A DNA stretch of 64,000 nt from Trichuris trichiura (lineage: Eukaryota > Nematoda > Enoplea > Trichinellida > Trichuridae). A program made the translations under genes and the position numbers. Position 1 is the stretch's first letter; the number at the start of each line of letters is the position of its first letter. The notes under the pieces are model-generated. The model did no database searches and had not been told where the DNA came from. It saw only the letters and a list, made by a program, of their open reading frames with translations. Location of the stretch: contig JBAJFE010000005.1 in NCBI GenBank assembly GCA_037903355.1, positions 4,340,001-4,404,000 of the forward strand, in the 5' to 3' direction. Shown here piece by piece: positions 47,801 to 61,900 of this stretch.

Positions 47801-50800
47801 TCAAATATCTCTTTATATGTTTGCCGCGGTGACTAGTTAACTGCATAGCATACAATGGGTGAGTCGCTCTGAAAGAAGCAATTTATTTACGCGGGATTTG
47901 TTTATTAGATAACAGGGAACTCCAGTAATTTGTAGATTACATTTGACATTAAAGAATCTAAGATTAAGGCAGACGGTTACTGTGCGCTTTAGCGGGAAAA
48001 ATATTCTTATTTTGAATAATAAGATTCCCGGAAGAAAGTATTGTCAAGGCGATTACCTAACAGCTATAGTAGGCTACCGATTGCGTTACGTTAGGGAGGA
48101 AGCTGTCAATGTCTGTTGCATGAAAGCTCTCTTGTGTGAGGTTTGGTTGTCCCGGCGGGATGTCAATTCCATAAGGAAACATCATTTCCAATGGAAGCAC
48201 GAAAGCCGGAAGTGTCATTCCAATTGGGACGCAACAATGGCCACACTGCCTTTTCGTTTTGTTCCGATTGCAGTTGAATGTTTCCGGTATATAAGCAGCT
48301 TGCTTAATCATTGAAGCATCTTTTATTACTACAATTGAGCGATGGCAGCTAAGGCTTAACTTCTCATCTTTATTTTTGAATATTCTTTATCTTTCAATTC
48401 GCCGACGGATGCTTGCGTCAGGCTGAACAAACAGGATAAAAGACTTTTAAACCATCAAGCCGAAATCCACTCTTTAACTACAAAAGCAGATAGACGGAGA
48501 CGCCATCTATGACTATCTGTTATTAGCCCTTAGATAAGGCATTGAGCAAGCGACTTTAAGATCGATGGTCCAAACCGAGGAGGCATCTTTCTTCAACTGA
48601 TGCTCAAGTTCCAGAAAGACCAATTTGCGTGTGCATATTAAGTTAAGGGAACGCTAACGTCAAGGAAGCCCCTACTGCTGTCATTACCATAATCTAAAAA
48701 AGGATGATATGTTTGCTGTTGTTTTCATTGTTGTGGGCAGACCGAATGGGCGTCCCTGGACTGCGGCTGCTACAGTTCAAGCTGTCAACATTAGGAATGA
48801 TCAAACATACTGTATTTTTGCACCAGTGGTCGGTTGCGCTTCCTACTGAGACGTCACGGTAAGCAGTTCGAGCTGTTTACTGGAAAGCAAACAACGACAA
48901 CTTTCTCTTTGCTTCCCGAGTCTGGTTCAACAGGAGCGCCCATTCGTGTGCAACATAAGCTGTACGCTCGTTTGCTGTACACTGTCGCTGTGTCGTCAGG
49001 CAAGCGGCAGCGTCGACCGGCGGCGTAAGTGTGCTCTACCAACCAGTTCCCGTAGCATTGTGTAACGTTGACGGCGGTTAGTGCAGGTGTGTTCCTCTTT
49101 TGTTTGCTCTGATCGAGTTAAATGAAGATTAACTTACCTGTCACTTGAGACGGATATATACCGTTAAAGATCAGCCCGAAGTGTTCCTTTTCAACTTCAA
49201 CCGGTTTGCAGTAATGTACGGATGTTAAAAGTGAACTCTCGAAAGTAAGGGATTTTTCTTCCTCGTAAAGTTAAACTTTCAAATACTGTTGTTAACCATA
49301 TAGGTTTTTATTTGCGGCAATATATTCGCGGTGACTTGAAAATTTCAGTACAGCTCGTACTACTTAGTTCACGTGCGTAAATGATGCGTCGTCAGCAGAC
49401 GAGGACAAGTCAGATTAGATAATACGGACGACTAAAAGGGAAAGTTACAAGCAAACGATGTCATATGCAAACAACTGACGGCGTATTCCAGCGCATTTCC
49501 TCAAGGCTGTCATAGTCAGTCTGCTTCTGTCGTTCCTTCCGTATAGATGGTAACTGTATGTCTTCCATCGCTTTTGCCCGAAGCGGTGATGACCATTGCT
49601 GCTAAAGTGACACTGAGAGTTCTTCTGTCTTAGCGGGAAGGCTGCTTTTTACTTTACGTTGTAGCGCATACTCCATTCGTCCTTGCTGTCGCTAATCCAA
49701 TGTTTTCTTTTTATTAAAGTTAACAAGTAATTATTAGCCTTTCAACCAAGTAAGATTGCTCATGGCTGCATTGGGCGACCGAAGACCGACTCCAACTTTC
49801 ATTGTGCCTCCATCCTGTGGTGCTTTTTCTAAAAGCAGTTGTATCCTACAGTGTCGGTTTCGTCAAATATGCAAATTAGAATTAAGGTGCCGTTGTAGTA
49901 GTGTTGGGCGGCATTTTACTTTCACATAAGTTATAGATTATTCCATTTACTTTTCTAAGCGCTTTCCTCGGCCATCGGTATTGCGTATAGCTAATGCTCC
50001 TCCGCACACGTTATTTTCCTTCTTACTTAGCCGCTTTCTTCATTTCCTTTGCAAGCTGGTTCTTGCTATTTCTTTCATCTTAGCATGCTGGCGAGTACAC
50101 AGAGAAAAAAGGGGGATTTTACTTTTGAAGAGTCGGAGCTGCTTTGTGACATCGAAGCGTTGTTCACTTGACTTTCTCTTTAAGGGTAATGCTTCTTCCG
50201 TTCCAGAGTTGTTCGTCTACTTGGGCGAGTTGACGATTGTTTGCCCAACGTTTTAATGGCTGCTTAATTGGAAGACTCCGATGTGCCATTTGTGCCCTAT
50301 TTAAAGTGACAAAATAAGCAACGTTATATATATAGGCGAGATGTGATCAGTCAAGGCGCACCGCCTGTTTATTGTCTTAAACTAGTGGCTGCAGTTTGTG
50401 TATGCAATCGTTGCGCTTTTTGTAGTCGCGCAGCGAATTCAATAAGTTGACGAAGTGTTCTCCCGCCGGCGAAATATTCGTTCTACCAGCCAGACGACCA
50501 AGTAAGGTTAAGGGATGCATGAACGACGTAGGTCATTGCTAGATGAACTTTTAAGCTGTCCGTGAAGCTCGACTTCTGTTTCTCTTTCTGTATCAGGGCC
50601 GATAGAAACTATATAAGTTGAACAGTTCTCCACTTTAAGCGAGTTAAGTTTCCGGTTGTGGACAACATAAATATTCACGACCCACCTTGTTGGACATTCG
50701 TCAGCAAAACAAGTCTATCGCCCCTGGGCTTCCACGTGACCTATATGTTTTCGCCTTTTAAAAATGGCGTTATACGCTCCGACCGTCTGTTTTTCGGCCT

Positions 50801-53800
50801 CGCAATCTCGCTGAAATTTTTTTCGTACAAAATGAGCGGCTAATTTAATTTTCAAAATACGCATGCCGGCTGCTAGCGCGAGAACGCATTGAGTATTTAT
50901 AGGCGAACAATTCAAGCTCGCTTTGCCCCAATCGGGTATTAATGTCGTATTCGACTTCGTCTGCTTCCTTTGCTTTACGATAGGGTGCGATGGCCAATAG
51001 TTGTCTCCATTTGCCGTCGATTGGAACAACGTCTTTCACTGGCATCGTCTTTTCTCGATGCGGTCCCATCTCGTTGTGCGTTTTGTTCGTTTACAACGGC
51101 GGCGGCGCAAAGTTGGCAACCGGTTGTCCCCAATGACATGGCCGCCCGTTCCGGTCTTTCCGCGTACGCAGTGTGATCATCATTCATGACACTAATGTTT
51201 TCATTGACGAAAAACTGTTGACCTTCCACGCGGCGCATTGGCCGATTGCATTTTTCCTTTGTTGCTTATAAAACGGAAGTGCGCTTCCGTTAAGGTCTCT
51301 TTTGCCGGCCGAAACCGATTCGGGCATCAGCAGCGCAAGTAAGTGTCCGGCGTTTGTAATCCATTGTGGAATAGAATTGAATGTACACCTTTTGCTGTCC
51401 TTCAATACAAAGTGTTTGTGGTGCAACGTTCGCTTAGAGGTTGTCAAACAAGTTTACGTTTAGAACTTTGGTCGTGCATCGACGGAACGTCATCTTTTTG
51501 TTCAAACTGACTTTGAGGGGGCCAACTGTTTTCGCTTCGAACGTAAATCTCAGTTGCATCGGCTATGTCTTCGTTATCAATGCTTTTGGATTCGTGTTGC
51601 TTTGACGCCTTCTTGGCTATCCGTATCCCCTGGCAACAGGCTAAACTACTCAAAGGCAGCTAAAGAGAGACGGATGTTCGTAGCTGGTATATTGTCTTCT
51701 CAGTTGGAACATACTACATCCGCATGAACGGAAATGCAAATGAGCAGTTCTGTCCAAGCGTTTTTCAATTACAATCCCCTATTCTTCCGTCCCTCCAATT
51801 AGTTAGGGCAGCGAACATACGTCATCGTCCAAGTCTCTGCTGTCGTATTTAAATTCAGCTTGCAGGTTATCGTTGATCCTATGACGTTGTCGAATATCGA
51901 ATAGTTTTTTTGGGATGGTTATTTAGTTAAGGCAAACGATCTCCGAGTTAGGAAATTGTTTTTTCAATCTCATCCAACTAAGAGTCGATTGGGTTTCAAC
52001 AATTTGGCCATTCGACACCTTCGTAAACGATGCATTGACGTCAGAATACGTTTACCCACTTTTCCTTTCCACGATGCGACCACATATTCCAGCTTGCCTT
52101 ATTTGTTCTCCTCAGCATAGGAAGAATGACGAGATGTGCGGATAAAACGCATTGCATCTTTGCCAAAATGACGGGTCGCTTCTTGCTTTTTCAAAATGGC
52201 TTTTTTTGCCGTCTCTCTCTAAGAAAGGTGACGAAGTGGCTTTCGGTAGAAAGAACGACTTAGCGCGCTATGTATTTCGTTGCCGCATTCCCGTAGAGCA
52301 TGTCGATCGATTGGTTGGATGCCAAAGGGCGTGTGCATCATCCTACCTTCAAAGGCGGTTCTCTGTTGACGAAAAGTAGGAACATCTGTTGACTCTTGTA
52401 GTGACAATGATCTATAGATGGTTAAAGCTTCCCGTCTTTTCATACTTCCGACAACCTTTAAGCTCAGGCTTTAGAGGATCAATTTTTGCAATGTTCGATT
52501 AGCTGACGGCTATGAATTAAGGCTTACGGAGAGTAACATGATGTGGGTAACTTTTTTATATGTAATTCGGCACTATTGGTGGCCTTTTTTGATATATTTT
52601 ACTTAGCGAGTTTCGAACGCAGAATAAGCAGTCTTTTAGCGTAAAACATTTCCTGTCAGTATGTGGTCATTTTTTGTATTCCAAGAAATGCGTGCGGAGG
52701 GGGCGTGAACGCACCTTCAAAGGTTTGCTAACGGAAAAAGCATAATATTAATTAATACCTCTGGTAGCAACTTATTAAGCCGTGGCGAACTTCCGGGTGC
52801 CGTTTTAAAATTATTCCAACAATTTCAAGCCTGACGAATCGAAAAGCATTCACTGTGTGCACAAACCGTTTTAGTACTGCGGCGTAGCTCTCCTGTCAAC
52901 TTCGCAGGTCAATTTTGGTAATGTGCATGCATCATTTCTGTCTGCTTGTTGTTCTGTGAATATTGCGTTCGATGTTGCGCGTAAATTTCATCCTAGTCTG
53001 CCAAAGTTTTACCGGATAGTTGCGGCGTAGAAAAAAAGCCGTTTTCGGACATTTAGTCTGCACGCTTTACCGCGTGGCAGTAAAAGGAATTTTGCCTATT
53101 AGAAGCGAATCGACTAAGACGTTTGTTTTGCTCGAAAGGGATCCACTCGCTTAATGGTCCGTCATTGCCGTCCAGAATTGGTTTGAATGAATTCGTTGAA
53201 TTATTTGCTCGCGAAATGCAGTCTTCATTAGCTTCTGCGCACTCTTGCGCAACATAATCTGCAGTTGTCTTGCATTAACGGTCTGAAGTTTTTAGCAGCG
53301 AAAGGTGCGATGGACAACGGTTAGCCGTCAAGCTTTGCGAACGTTACTTCTGTTTAACCGCTCCTAAGTCAGAAGTGAGCAATGGAATGAATACCCGAAA
53401 ACGGTTGTTCCCAGAATGAGAGATGCGTATAAGGTTGCAGTGTGTAAGGATAGCCTTTGCTGGTAAAGCTGACGAAGCAGCTTTAATTCCTTTTGAGTTT
53501 TCTCAAACCAAATGCGCTTAGTGCCTTCAACTGCATAACGTAATAGTAGCGTAGTGCACGTAGTCGAGCAAGTATCGTTTAGCTTTGCGTCGAAAAGCTA
53601 AAAGCTTTTTCCGCGTTGCGGCTGCTTGGCAGTAGGATAGAATTCTGATAAATGTAGTCTGCTTTAGCATCATTTTGCTGATTGCCGAAGTATTGAGCGT
53701 TTTGGCGCAATCAATACAAAGTGTGCACCCTTCCGAGCAACGAGTGTTGGTATTTTAACTATTCAAGCGTATATTTCAATTGTAGAAGAAGGTCGCCATC

Positions 53801-56800
53801 CATATTTTTTCTTTACATAACGCTACTTTTCATTTTTCTTCGTCTGAGCTCAATAATCTTCCGCGCAGTTGCAACTGCCGTTGTCTATGGCGAAATCGCT
53901 GTTCACTGTTAGGTTTCTTTTCGTTCGATTATCTACGAGAGTTTCAATGAACCCTTTGTGGACATCCTTCTCGTTTCTCTGTTTTTATCAAAAGGCATTG
54001 GAAAGGTTTTAGCGCGGCAGTAATTCTTAAGCGTCAGCTCGGCTTCCCGCTTGGAAAGCCGTAATGAATTTTTTTTACTTTGTAACAATTATTGCCTTTG
54101 TCTCTTTTCGTCCATGAATGAATTGTGTAGGCAGCGGAAGGATTTCGCTAAAGAAAAACAGGCTGACTTCAAGCTGACCTACTTTTCTTTATCCAATTTT
54201 ACGCCTGCTTTACGTAGTTTTCGGACCAATTCAACTAATGCCGCGTGATTCCTGGAATTAGGAAGGCGGGAGCGGTAAAAGTGAATGAGGCCACTTGTTT
54301 CTATAGAATTGGTCAATGAAAAGGACCGAATGTGCCTACTGCTAAGCATGTCGGTCAATTCCGGCTATAAGTACGTCTAAGCGATCCCCTTGTGTACTAT
54401 GTCACGCGGAATGGGAAAGTTGGAAAACCATTGAATTTTTAGCCAGTTAATCGTATGCGCAAGAGCTTCAAGCAATGATACGCTCCAGTACGGCAATACT
54501 GTATGCCGCATTTTATGTCTGTCGTTTCTTTTGCAATGTTAGATTGTCTTTGCGCCTACTGTAACGAGCAGACATAAATAATCCTAAATCACGTGCAGCC
54601 GCTTTGCAAGTTTGTGACTGAGTACACTGCTGCTCTATTAGCGAAGCGGTATGATGCAGCGAGTCTGACGAGGGAAAGCGGTTTTTTCAAAAGGTACTTT
54701 GCTCAGCCGTTTCCTCTTCTTTTCCCTTACGGAAATGGACCGTTCGCCCAAGGTTTCTTCCGCTTTGTTATTAAGATTTGTTGTCGCCCCTTCGGAAGGT
54801 TGCCCGAGTGCGCGCGCTGTGACGGTAATGAACCCTTTCAAGTGTTTTACTGAAGTTACTGAAGTTTTTGTCAAGTAATCTATTAGCTTTGAATTCTTTC
54901 ATTTTAATTCTCCCACAGGAGTGATGTTTGTTGGCTGCAGGCATCGCCCGCTTTTCTCTGATTGTTATCTCCCATTACCAACCTAAGTTCGGGTACGTAA
55001 CCATTAAAGCCTACGTAGAACAGCTAGTAGCCACACGCTGTCATCCTGTGTCGTCGATAGCAACTCATATATAGGTGTAATGTCCGTCAGCTTTTTAAAA
55101 AATATCTCCGTAGACTTCGACAGAAGTTGGAGCTCTTTAGCAATATACTAAGCAACGCTCTTAAGTGTATTTCACGCGTAATCGCACTAACGCTGTCGAT
55201 ATGTCTGTCAAACAGCAGCTAGCAAAAACAGTGCGTAGTAACAGCTTCTTACTGGCAAGAGTTAAAGTTCTGACATTGTAGAATCGTTCCGTGAAAATAA
55301 GCAAGTTGCGTGCTTGTTTGTAAAATTGTCCGCGCTGAGCTTTTTGACAATCTGTCTAATTTCTTTTAAGATTTTGAAAAATCTCTACTCATATCAGGAC
55401 GATATTGCGCTCGGCACGGGTTAACGCGATGACTTGTGCTGCAAGTAACGCTGTGACAAAATAGGCACCGCCCAGAAACTGCTCGTCATTCGGACCGGTT
55501 TTCACGGTTGAATTGACTTGTAGTATTCTCGGTGAGCTCTCATCGATTGTGTGCCTGTTGGAGTAGTCGCACCTTTATCTAAGGTTGCATCTAACCATTT
55601 CAAGGCAATCGGTAGGCTGCTAACGAAGTCGCATCTCTTTGTAGTCAGCCCATTCTAGGATATTCGCTTGTAAACGCTGTTCATGCGGCCTTAAGATCGT
55701 TGCGCGTACAGTTCTCACAACTTTTCTGCCTTTCAAATTTACGTCACAGCAAAACATGTTTACTACGTGTAATGAACAATTATGTTGATTATACGTATTC
55801 ATGTACAGAAGTGAGCAATTCATCTCCATTGTCTTGCTTGTATAAGCGCAATCACACTATCTGCCCTGCGAAATGGATAGGAGCGTTTGGGTCTTTGTGC
55901 GCGTAGGTTGTCCTACTTTTCGGATACCAGTTCGCCGGCGGGACTTGTTTCTTTGTTTTTTCAACGTTACGGGCATCCTGTTTATAGCGAATGCCTGCGC
56001 GGTTAGCTTTTTCGTAACGTAATAAAATCAGGGAAATTTCGAGCTTAGTTCTCCCACCTTGGCTGGTGCTGTTAGGTGAGCTACATTATACTTCATTGTA
56101 ACTGCATCATCAGAGCTAACTGTGCCTTGAATAACTTTTGCCTAATGGGGTATATGCTGTATATTTTTCCCTAAAGCACCTATACTTGAATACGATACGA
56201 CCTCTGACTAGCGTGAGCACGAAGGCTGCATCATTTGGTTTAGAGTCTCAATGTTTCGCTAAGGTTTCAAGGAATTTAATGCGTAAAAACTTTTATTGTT
56301 TATAGAGCATGTAAATGTATGAGGTTTTAGTTGCTAGTGGTTAAGGCAAGCTTGTCCACCGAAGATTTTGAATATCGCCAAAATATCCGAGTTGCTTTTG
56401 GAGTGGCAAAATTTATCCCAATGCTATTCGGCAAGTTTATTTATCCTACAGACGAAGTGTGACCAATGATGAAGCGAGTTTGTTCGAAATGAACTTGTTC
56501 CATTGGCAACGTAAACGTTTGTGGACGTTATTTTTGGGGCGGTTCTTTTTGTGATTCCAAACGCTGAATAATGTCAACGCAAGTCAAGCGTTTTTAAAAG
56601 CATTAACTTTTTCTCAGCTCTGTAAAAGGGATGGCCATCTTTCATGCTATTCAGGTTGCTTTAAAGCTTAAAGAATTAGAAATGCAGTAAAGCCGCGATT
56701 AAACTGCTAGGTAAACATCATATTTAAATTTTAAAGTGCCTTTAGAAGCGAAGACTTTTTCCGTAAGCGTTCGTTGGCAATGCTTTCATGCATGTCTTGC

Positions 56801-58999
56801 TCTCAGTGACATTTAGTTGTATAATGACCTGCCGAGCACCTAGAGGTGCTTTGGTCATGGTCGCAGAGTTTCCTCATAGTATCGCATGCGTTAAGCTTTT
56901 CTTCGGGGCGGCTAGACTTCTTTTCTTCGTTACAATTAATGCCTGCTTTTTCTTTAAGTAATTGTATACGGTGGGCTCAATTCCTAATTAGCTAGTCGAC
57001 TTGCGACTAGTAGATGACTTAAAAGCCTCATGGCTTAAACACAACGAATGAAGTGGTCAGCAGGAGTAAGGTTGCTACTTGTAGACAGTTAAATGACCAG
57101 GTCTTCGAAATGTTTTTTAAAATTATTAATTATGTTGTTTTCATTTTTTCATCAAACATTTTAGATACCTGTAACGGTAAATATTGCGCTTTCTTTTTAC
57201 TTCAAAGCTATTTCTGCCTTCGCAGCTGTCGTCTTTCGGATGAAACATCGACTTCGTAACTTTTATAAAGTCGTTCATCTTTTTCCAGTTCAAGACGTAC
57301 ATCTTTAATAAATTATGCGCATCGATTTGTGCCCGTGGGACGTAAGCGAATAGTCGCCCGTAGTTTGGTCAAGTGTTGACCCTTTGCGCATTGGGCTGCT
57401 TATTATGGCAACAGTTAAAAATTTTAAATATTATTCATTGCTGACGATAGCGGAACAGATTTTTTATCTTTTTACCGGCATTTGTCGTTATCATTGCCGT
57501 ATTTGCTGTTATAATACCTTTTCAATTGTCGAAGGTTGGCCAAGTGCTGTATTTATGCTTAACGGTTTGGTAAGTTGTTTAATGAGTCAGAAAGTTACAA
57601 TCGAGAGTTTTTTGTTCGCTTTGTGACTTTCTACATCGTCCGTGGTAATGAATGAGTCGAACTGGCCGCGCGCTAAGTCGGGGTGATGGAGCTTAGAAAA
57701 TTGAATTTTTCTACTAACACAATTTTCAGTGTCATCCATTCAATGACTAACCGAAATATTTTGCCGGGCACTGTGCAAGTCAACTTCGAAAAGGCACGTG
57801 GATTGCGCAGAACTGAACTTCTACTGCTTTGTTAGAAAGCTGGCGACGTTGGCCGTACCAGTCGTTTAAGGATTATAATAAATGCATAGTCATTAGCTAC
57901 GAACTGAAAGGAGATCTTTTTTCCTTTAAATTTTGACATGGACTGCGAAATACGCGGCTGAAGAAGAGTAAATGAATAGGGTGCGCTGCAGTTTTTAAAG
58001 CGAACATATCCAACGGGACTTATTCTTGAAACCATCAGTTTTTCGTAGTTGTGCTTCACAACGCAAATCCTAATAACAATAATATTAATAATTGTCAGTC
58101 GTCTTTTGAAATGTCGTAGCGAAGAGTGAACAGTTGCCACATTTTATTGACGAACAAATGTAATAAGTTGGCGTCGAACCGATGTTGTCGAGAAGTATCT
58201 CAAAATTGGCGCGTATGGATGGAGGGAATTTCGCTTTGACGTCATCAAAATTTGGCTAAAAGGCGGAATTGGTCGGCCACCTTAACGAGTCAACGATGAC
58301 AAACTTTTTCTTCGTAATAACATTGATCTTAAACCGCGCTGGATGAACAGCTGACTCCCAACATCATTTTCATTATAGAGGCTTGATTTTTCGCGCGACA
58401 CTTCGCTCCGCGAGCAAGAGAATCTGCATGCCGCAATGTTTGCTTTTCTCCGTCTTATTCCGGTGGTTCACTCTTTCACGGCAACAACGGTAATTTTGAA
58501 AGCGCGATGGCCGTGCTTTTTATTGGGACTCTGAGGGAAACGATAAGTGAAAACACGTCGGAGCTTGTTACTGCGGGAATTTTTAAAAGTCATATTCATC
58601 AAGGCTTTTGCCTACCCGTCTGCCTTTCATCACGTTTTGTCAACGACGTTGACGAGTTCGCATTGCTCGAATGACGCGTTGCCGAAACAACCGGGCGACT
58701 ACGGTAATGATTAAATAGTAGTCAGGTATTTTTTATTTGAATGGAAAGCGCGCGAAATTCGGTCGCCTATGCCGTAAGCCTATAATTAGGGCCGTCTAGT
58801 AGACGTTTACCGGTTCGATTTTTAGAAATATTGTTTCCGCGCGGGCTTCGTTTATTGGCAACTGGTTTTTCAAACCGTTTTCACGCAAAAGGAAAGTTTT
58901 CACGTGCGCGTTTTGTAGGTCTGATCGAAGAGACGTCCGCGTTGACTAGGCGCTGCTGGAGCCCCGGTGGTAATCATTTGGGAAAAAAGTAGAGTACCA
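41890..58999. other. 17-kb block with no recognisable gene
   Basis: Between HGS and the PKG coding start I found no conserved domain, tRNA or rRNA on either strand. Open frames of 60-124 codons occur throughout but none shows a family signature or frame-consistent neighbours. A denser set lies on the minus strand at 50715-51653, and one minus frame at 48057-48311 has a Pro/Cys-containing sequence (QCGHCCVPIG, YGIDIPPGQP). A short GA run lies at 47350-47366. The block may hold 5' non-coding exons and control regions of the PKG gene, fast-evolving genes or non-coding RNAs. Confidence 0.5.
51272..51291. repeat. Interrupted palindrome
   Basis: AACGGAAG, four bases, CTTCCGTT: an exact 8-base stem. 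Its core CGGAAGTGCG is shared with the arms of the element at 17112-17252 and with a site near 31164. Confidence 0.55.
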
Positions 59000-61900
59000 A
59001 TGAAGAAGTACCTGAATTCAATGTTAGCGCGCAAAGCGAAGCGGCGCACTTGCGCGGAGAATAACAGCTTCAAAGGCAGTTCGTCGGCATCCGATAGCCG
59101 GCTGTCCACCAATGACTGCAAAGCGGCGCCGTCGCTTGGCGCGGGATCGGCGGCCGCCTACGGCGCGCCGAAAAACGTGCAATTGGGAAACAGTGGCGGT
59201 GGCAGAACACTTGATTCCTCACTGCTGCGTGGCGGTGGCTCCATGAACGTAGCAACGTCTTTGTCGTCTTCATCCCCAAGTGCCAATGCGAGCAGGTCGA
59301 TGAAAGTAATGATTGGTAATAAGATGACGGATATAGCCGAGCTGGAACGCCTTATGGCTCAAAAAGATGACTTGATTCAACAACAAAGCAAAGAGATCAA
59401 ATCTCATCTAGAAAAGGTTAGAAAATTAGAAGACGAAGTTAAATCTCTAAAGGTGAGCGTTTTACCTTTTCCAAAATTTGCATTTCTCCTTCTACGCCTC
59501 TTTCGCCCTTTGGATCTCGTTCGAGCACGCAATATACGCTGGTGCGGCGTTGCGTCGTCGATGTTGTTTTCAACGTTGTTCGAGTGCTTGTTGAAATCGG
59601 TTTTCCGCTTTCGATTCGCCATCGAACTTTTCTGCTCCAACGCAATGGGCCATACTCGTCGAGAGCTGTCTATTTGCCTAAATAATTGATTATATAACGA
59701 TTGATTTCCACACGCAACAATTTTGCCCTTAATTTATCCAATTTCGGATATACAGCAATGGTTCGTCTGTGCCGGACAGGTCGACAATAGGATGTCCGTC
59801 AATACGAGATTGTCCGCGATTTTGAATGTTTTAGCCCTATTTTGAAAACGTAATTGTTACGCAGCTATATGCTTCCATTGTAAAATGTATTATTATTTAA
59901 TAGTAACAACAAACATATCCGTACACTAACTGCATGCGCAGTATTTGTTTTATTTCTTTCTTTGTCGAAGCGTTCGCAGCGATGTTTGGCCTGTAGTTGC
60001 GCATATTGAAAGGGCGCAACCTTGGTTGCAGCTTTGTTTACCAGCGACCAACGCTTCAATAATTGTTTAGTAATTGAAGCACGGTCGATGGGCGCACTGC
60101 AAGCCATTGCGCAATATTGCACCCATTGGAAGGCTGCGCAAATCGTTCAGCGAACGCATTTAGACATTTTCCGCGTTTCCTTCCATTCTATTGCAGTTAT
60201 TTTTTCTTAAAAAAAATTAAATGGGCAAACGGCATGATTTATTCTTACAGTAAGCAATTAATTGTCAAGTTTTTGTTGTTTCTGATGCAAAAAATGTCAA
60301 GGAAACAAATTAAAAAAAGGTTTCCTAAGAAATTACACTTTAATCATAGCTTGTCTGGCACACCCATGCGCGCGATTAGAACGTCGTGGCATTTTTATTA
60401 TTATTGTTGTTCTTCCTGTCGTTGTTATCTTAAGGCTTGTTATTGAGACTTCCAGTTGTTTGACTTTCTCGGCAAAAGCCCTTGAATGGCTTTGGTTCAG
60501 CCGGTGCTTGCTTTTCTTCTTCAAGCACCGGTTTTCCGTCGCTGCAGCGAAATACCACGTGTTTCCCCAGTCGTTGTTCTTTTGTTTTTCAAGCTTGCTA
60601 TTTATTTACAGTTGTGAAGTCTGCGCTCGGTTTTCTAGTGCGCAGCGGCCGAAATCCATTAGTAGACGCTGCGGCCGGTCTCTAACCGGAGAAGGAATGG
60701 CTAGTTGGCAGTTTTATTGAAAATTTTGTTTGAACGAAAAGTTGCCTATCAGCGGGAAGGCCATTCCATGTGCAGTTGCTAACCGTTGCACGTAGAAGGA
60801 GGCTTTTCAGTCGTTCTGCTTTTAGTAATTCTTGAAAATGCAATGTAGTGACAACCTAGCCCATTGTAGTAATATATAAAAGCCCTGTCTTGCAGTCCAG
60901 GATTATCCCCTACGATATGGCTGTGGTTAAGTCGTGAATCGCCCTTTTTTCAAAGTTGGTCTTTAAATAAAGTTTTCGTAACTATTTCTAGCATGTTTTT
61001 CCCTTTTCCGTATCCAGTATTCCGGCGTCATTTACAGTTTTGCCCAAGAAGTCAATTTCCAATCCAATTTCGTAGGTAAACTATGGCTTCACGACGTGTC
61101 AACTCGTCAAACCGGAAACGGTTAGCCAACAGTAGATTGAATTGAAGGTGCTTTTCCTAGGCGAAGTGAATTGGCCGCACAATTACGTTTCAACGCGGAA
61201 AACCGGTTTTAGCAGTTACGAAACTTGCACCATTAGCAGCGTTGGTTTTTACAAACTTACAATTTTACAAGTAGATGTATACGTGACAAAGTACTTCAAT
61301 TTGAAGAATTCTGCGTACTGTCGATGACTGAGATTTCCTTACACTACACCGATAGGAAAAACAAAGTTCCTCGTAATAAGCGCGTGTCGGCTAATATAAG
61401 GGAGATTAGCTTTTTTCCCATTTCGTCAGCGTTAGTAGCTCGAGTGGCAACGAGGCGAAAACACTGTTAATTGAAAAAATCTTGAATCATACGAGGGCAC
61501 GCGAACCATGAATCTTCGAACGGCTCACAAAGGCTTAGCTCGCCTTGTAGGAGCAATTTTTTTTCGTAATCGATTCATTGAACACTTTTGCCATTGGCGC
61601 TGTCACTTAGAAACAAACTGTTTTTCATATTTTTCATTTCTGCCTCAATGGGCCCTATATAGTTTTACTTCAATTGCTGCCCTCAAATTTGGTTTTTCCG
61701 CCATTTTGCTTCATTATGCGCAGATTTTCGTTTACGGAAGATGGCTCGTATTAGCTGATGGCCACTTGTCGCAGTTCCGGGAGAAAATTCAATTTCTGAA
61801 AAATTGACTAGCCGATTTTACCTTTCATGCGAATTGTTGCTTGTAGCCAGATCGATCTGTACATTTGAAGCATAAATATTGTGATTGTCCAATGGTCCGT

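Noticed and set aside
48057..48311. Minus-strand frame with QCGHCCVPIG and IDIPPGQP, looking protein-like
   Set aside because: No family recognised and no frame-consistent neighbouring exon; not enough to call a gene.
58967..59689. 240-codon open frame taken as one exon of PKG
   Set aside because: After the coiled coil, at 59452, a GTGAGC donor ends the coding; the rest is hydrophobic intron sequence with no match to the family.
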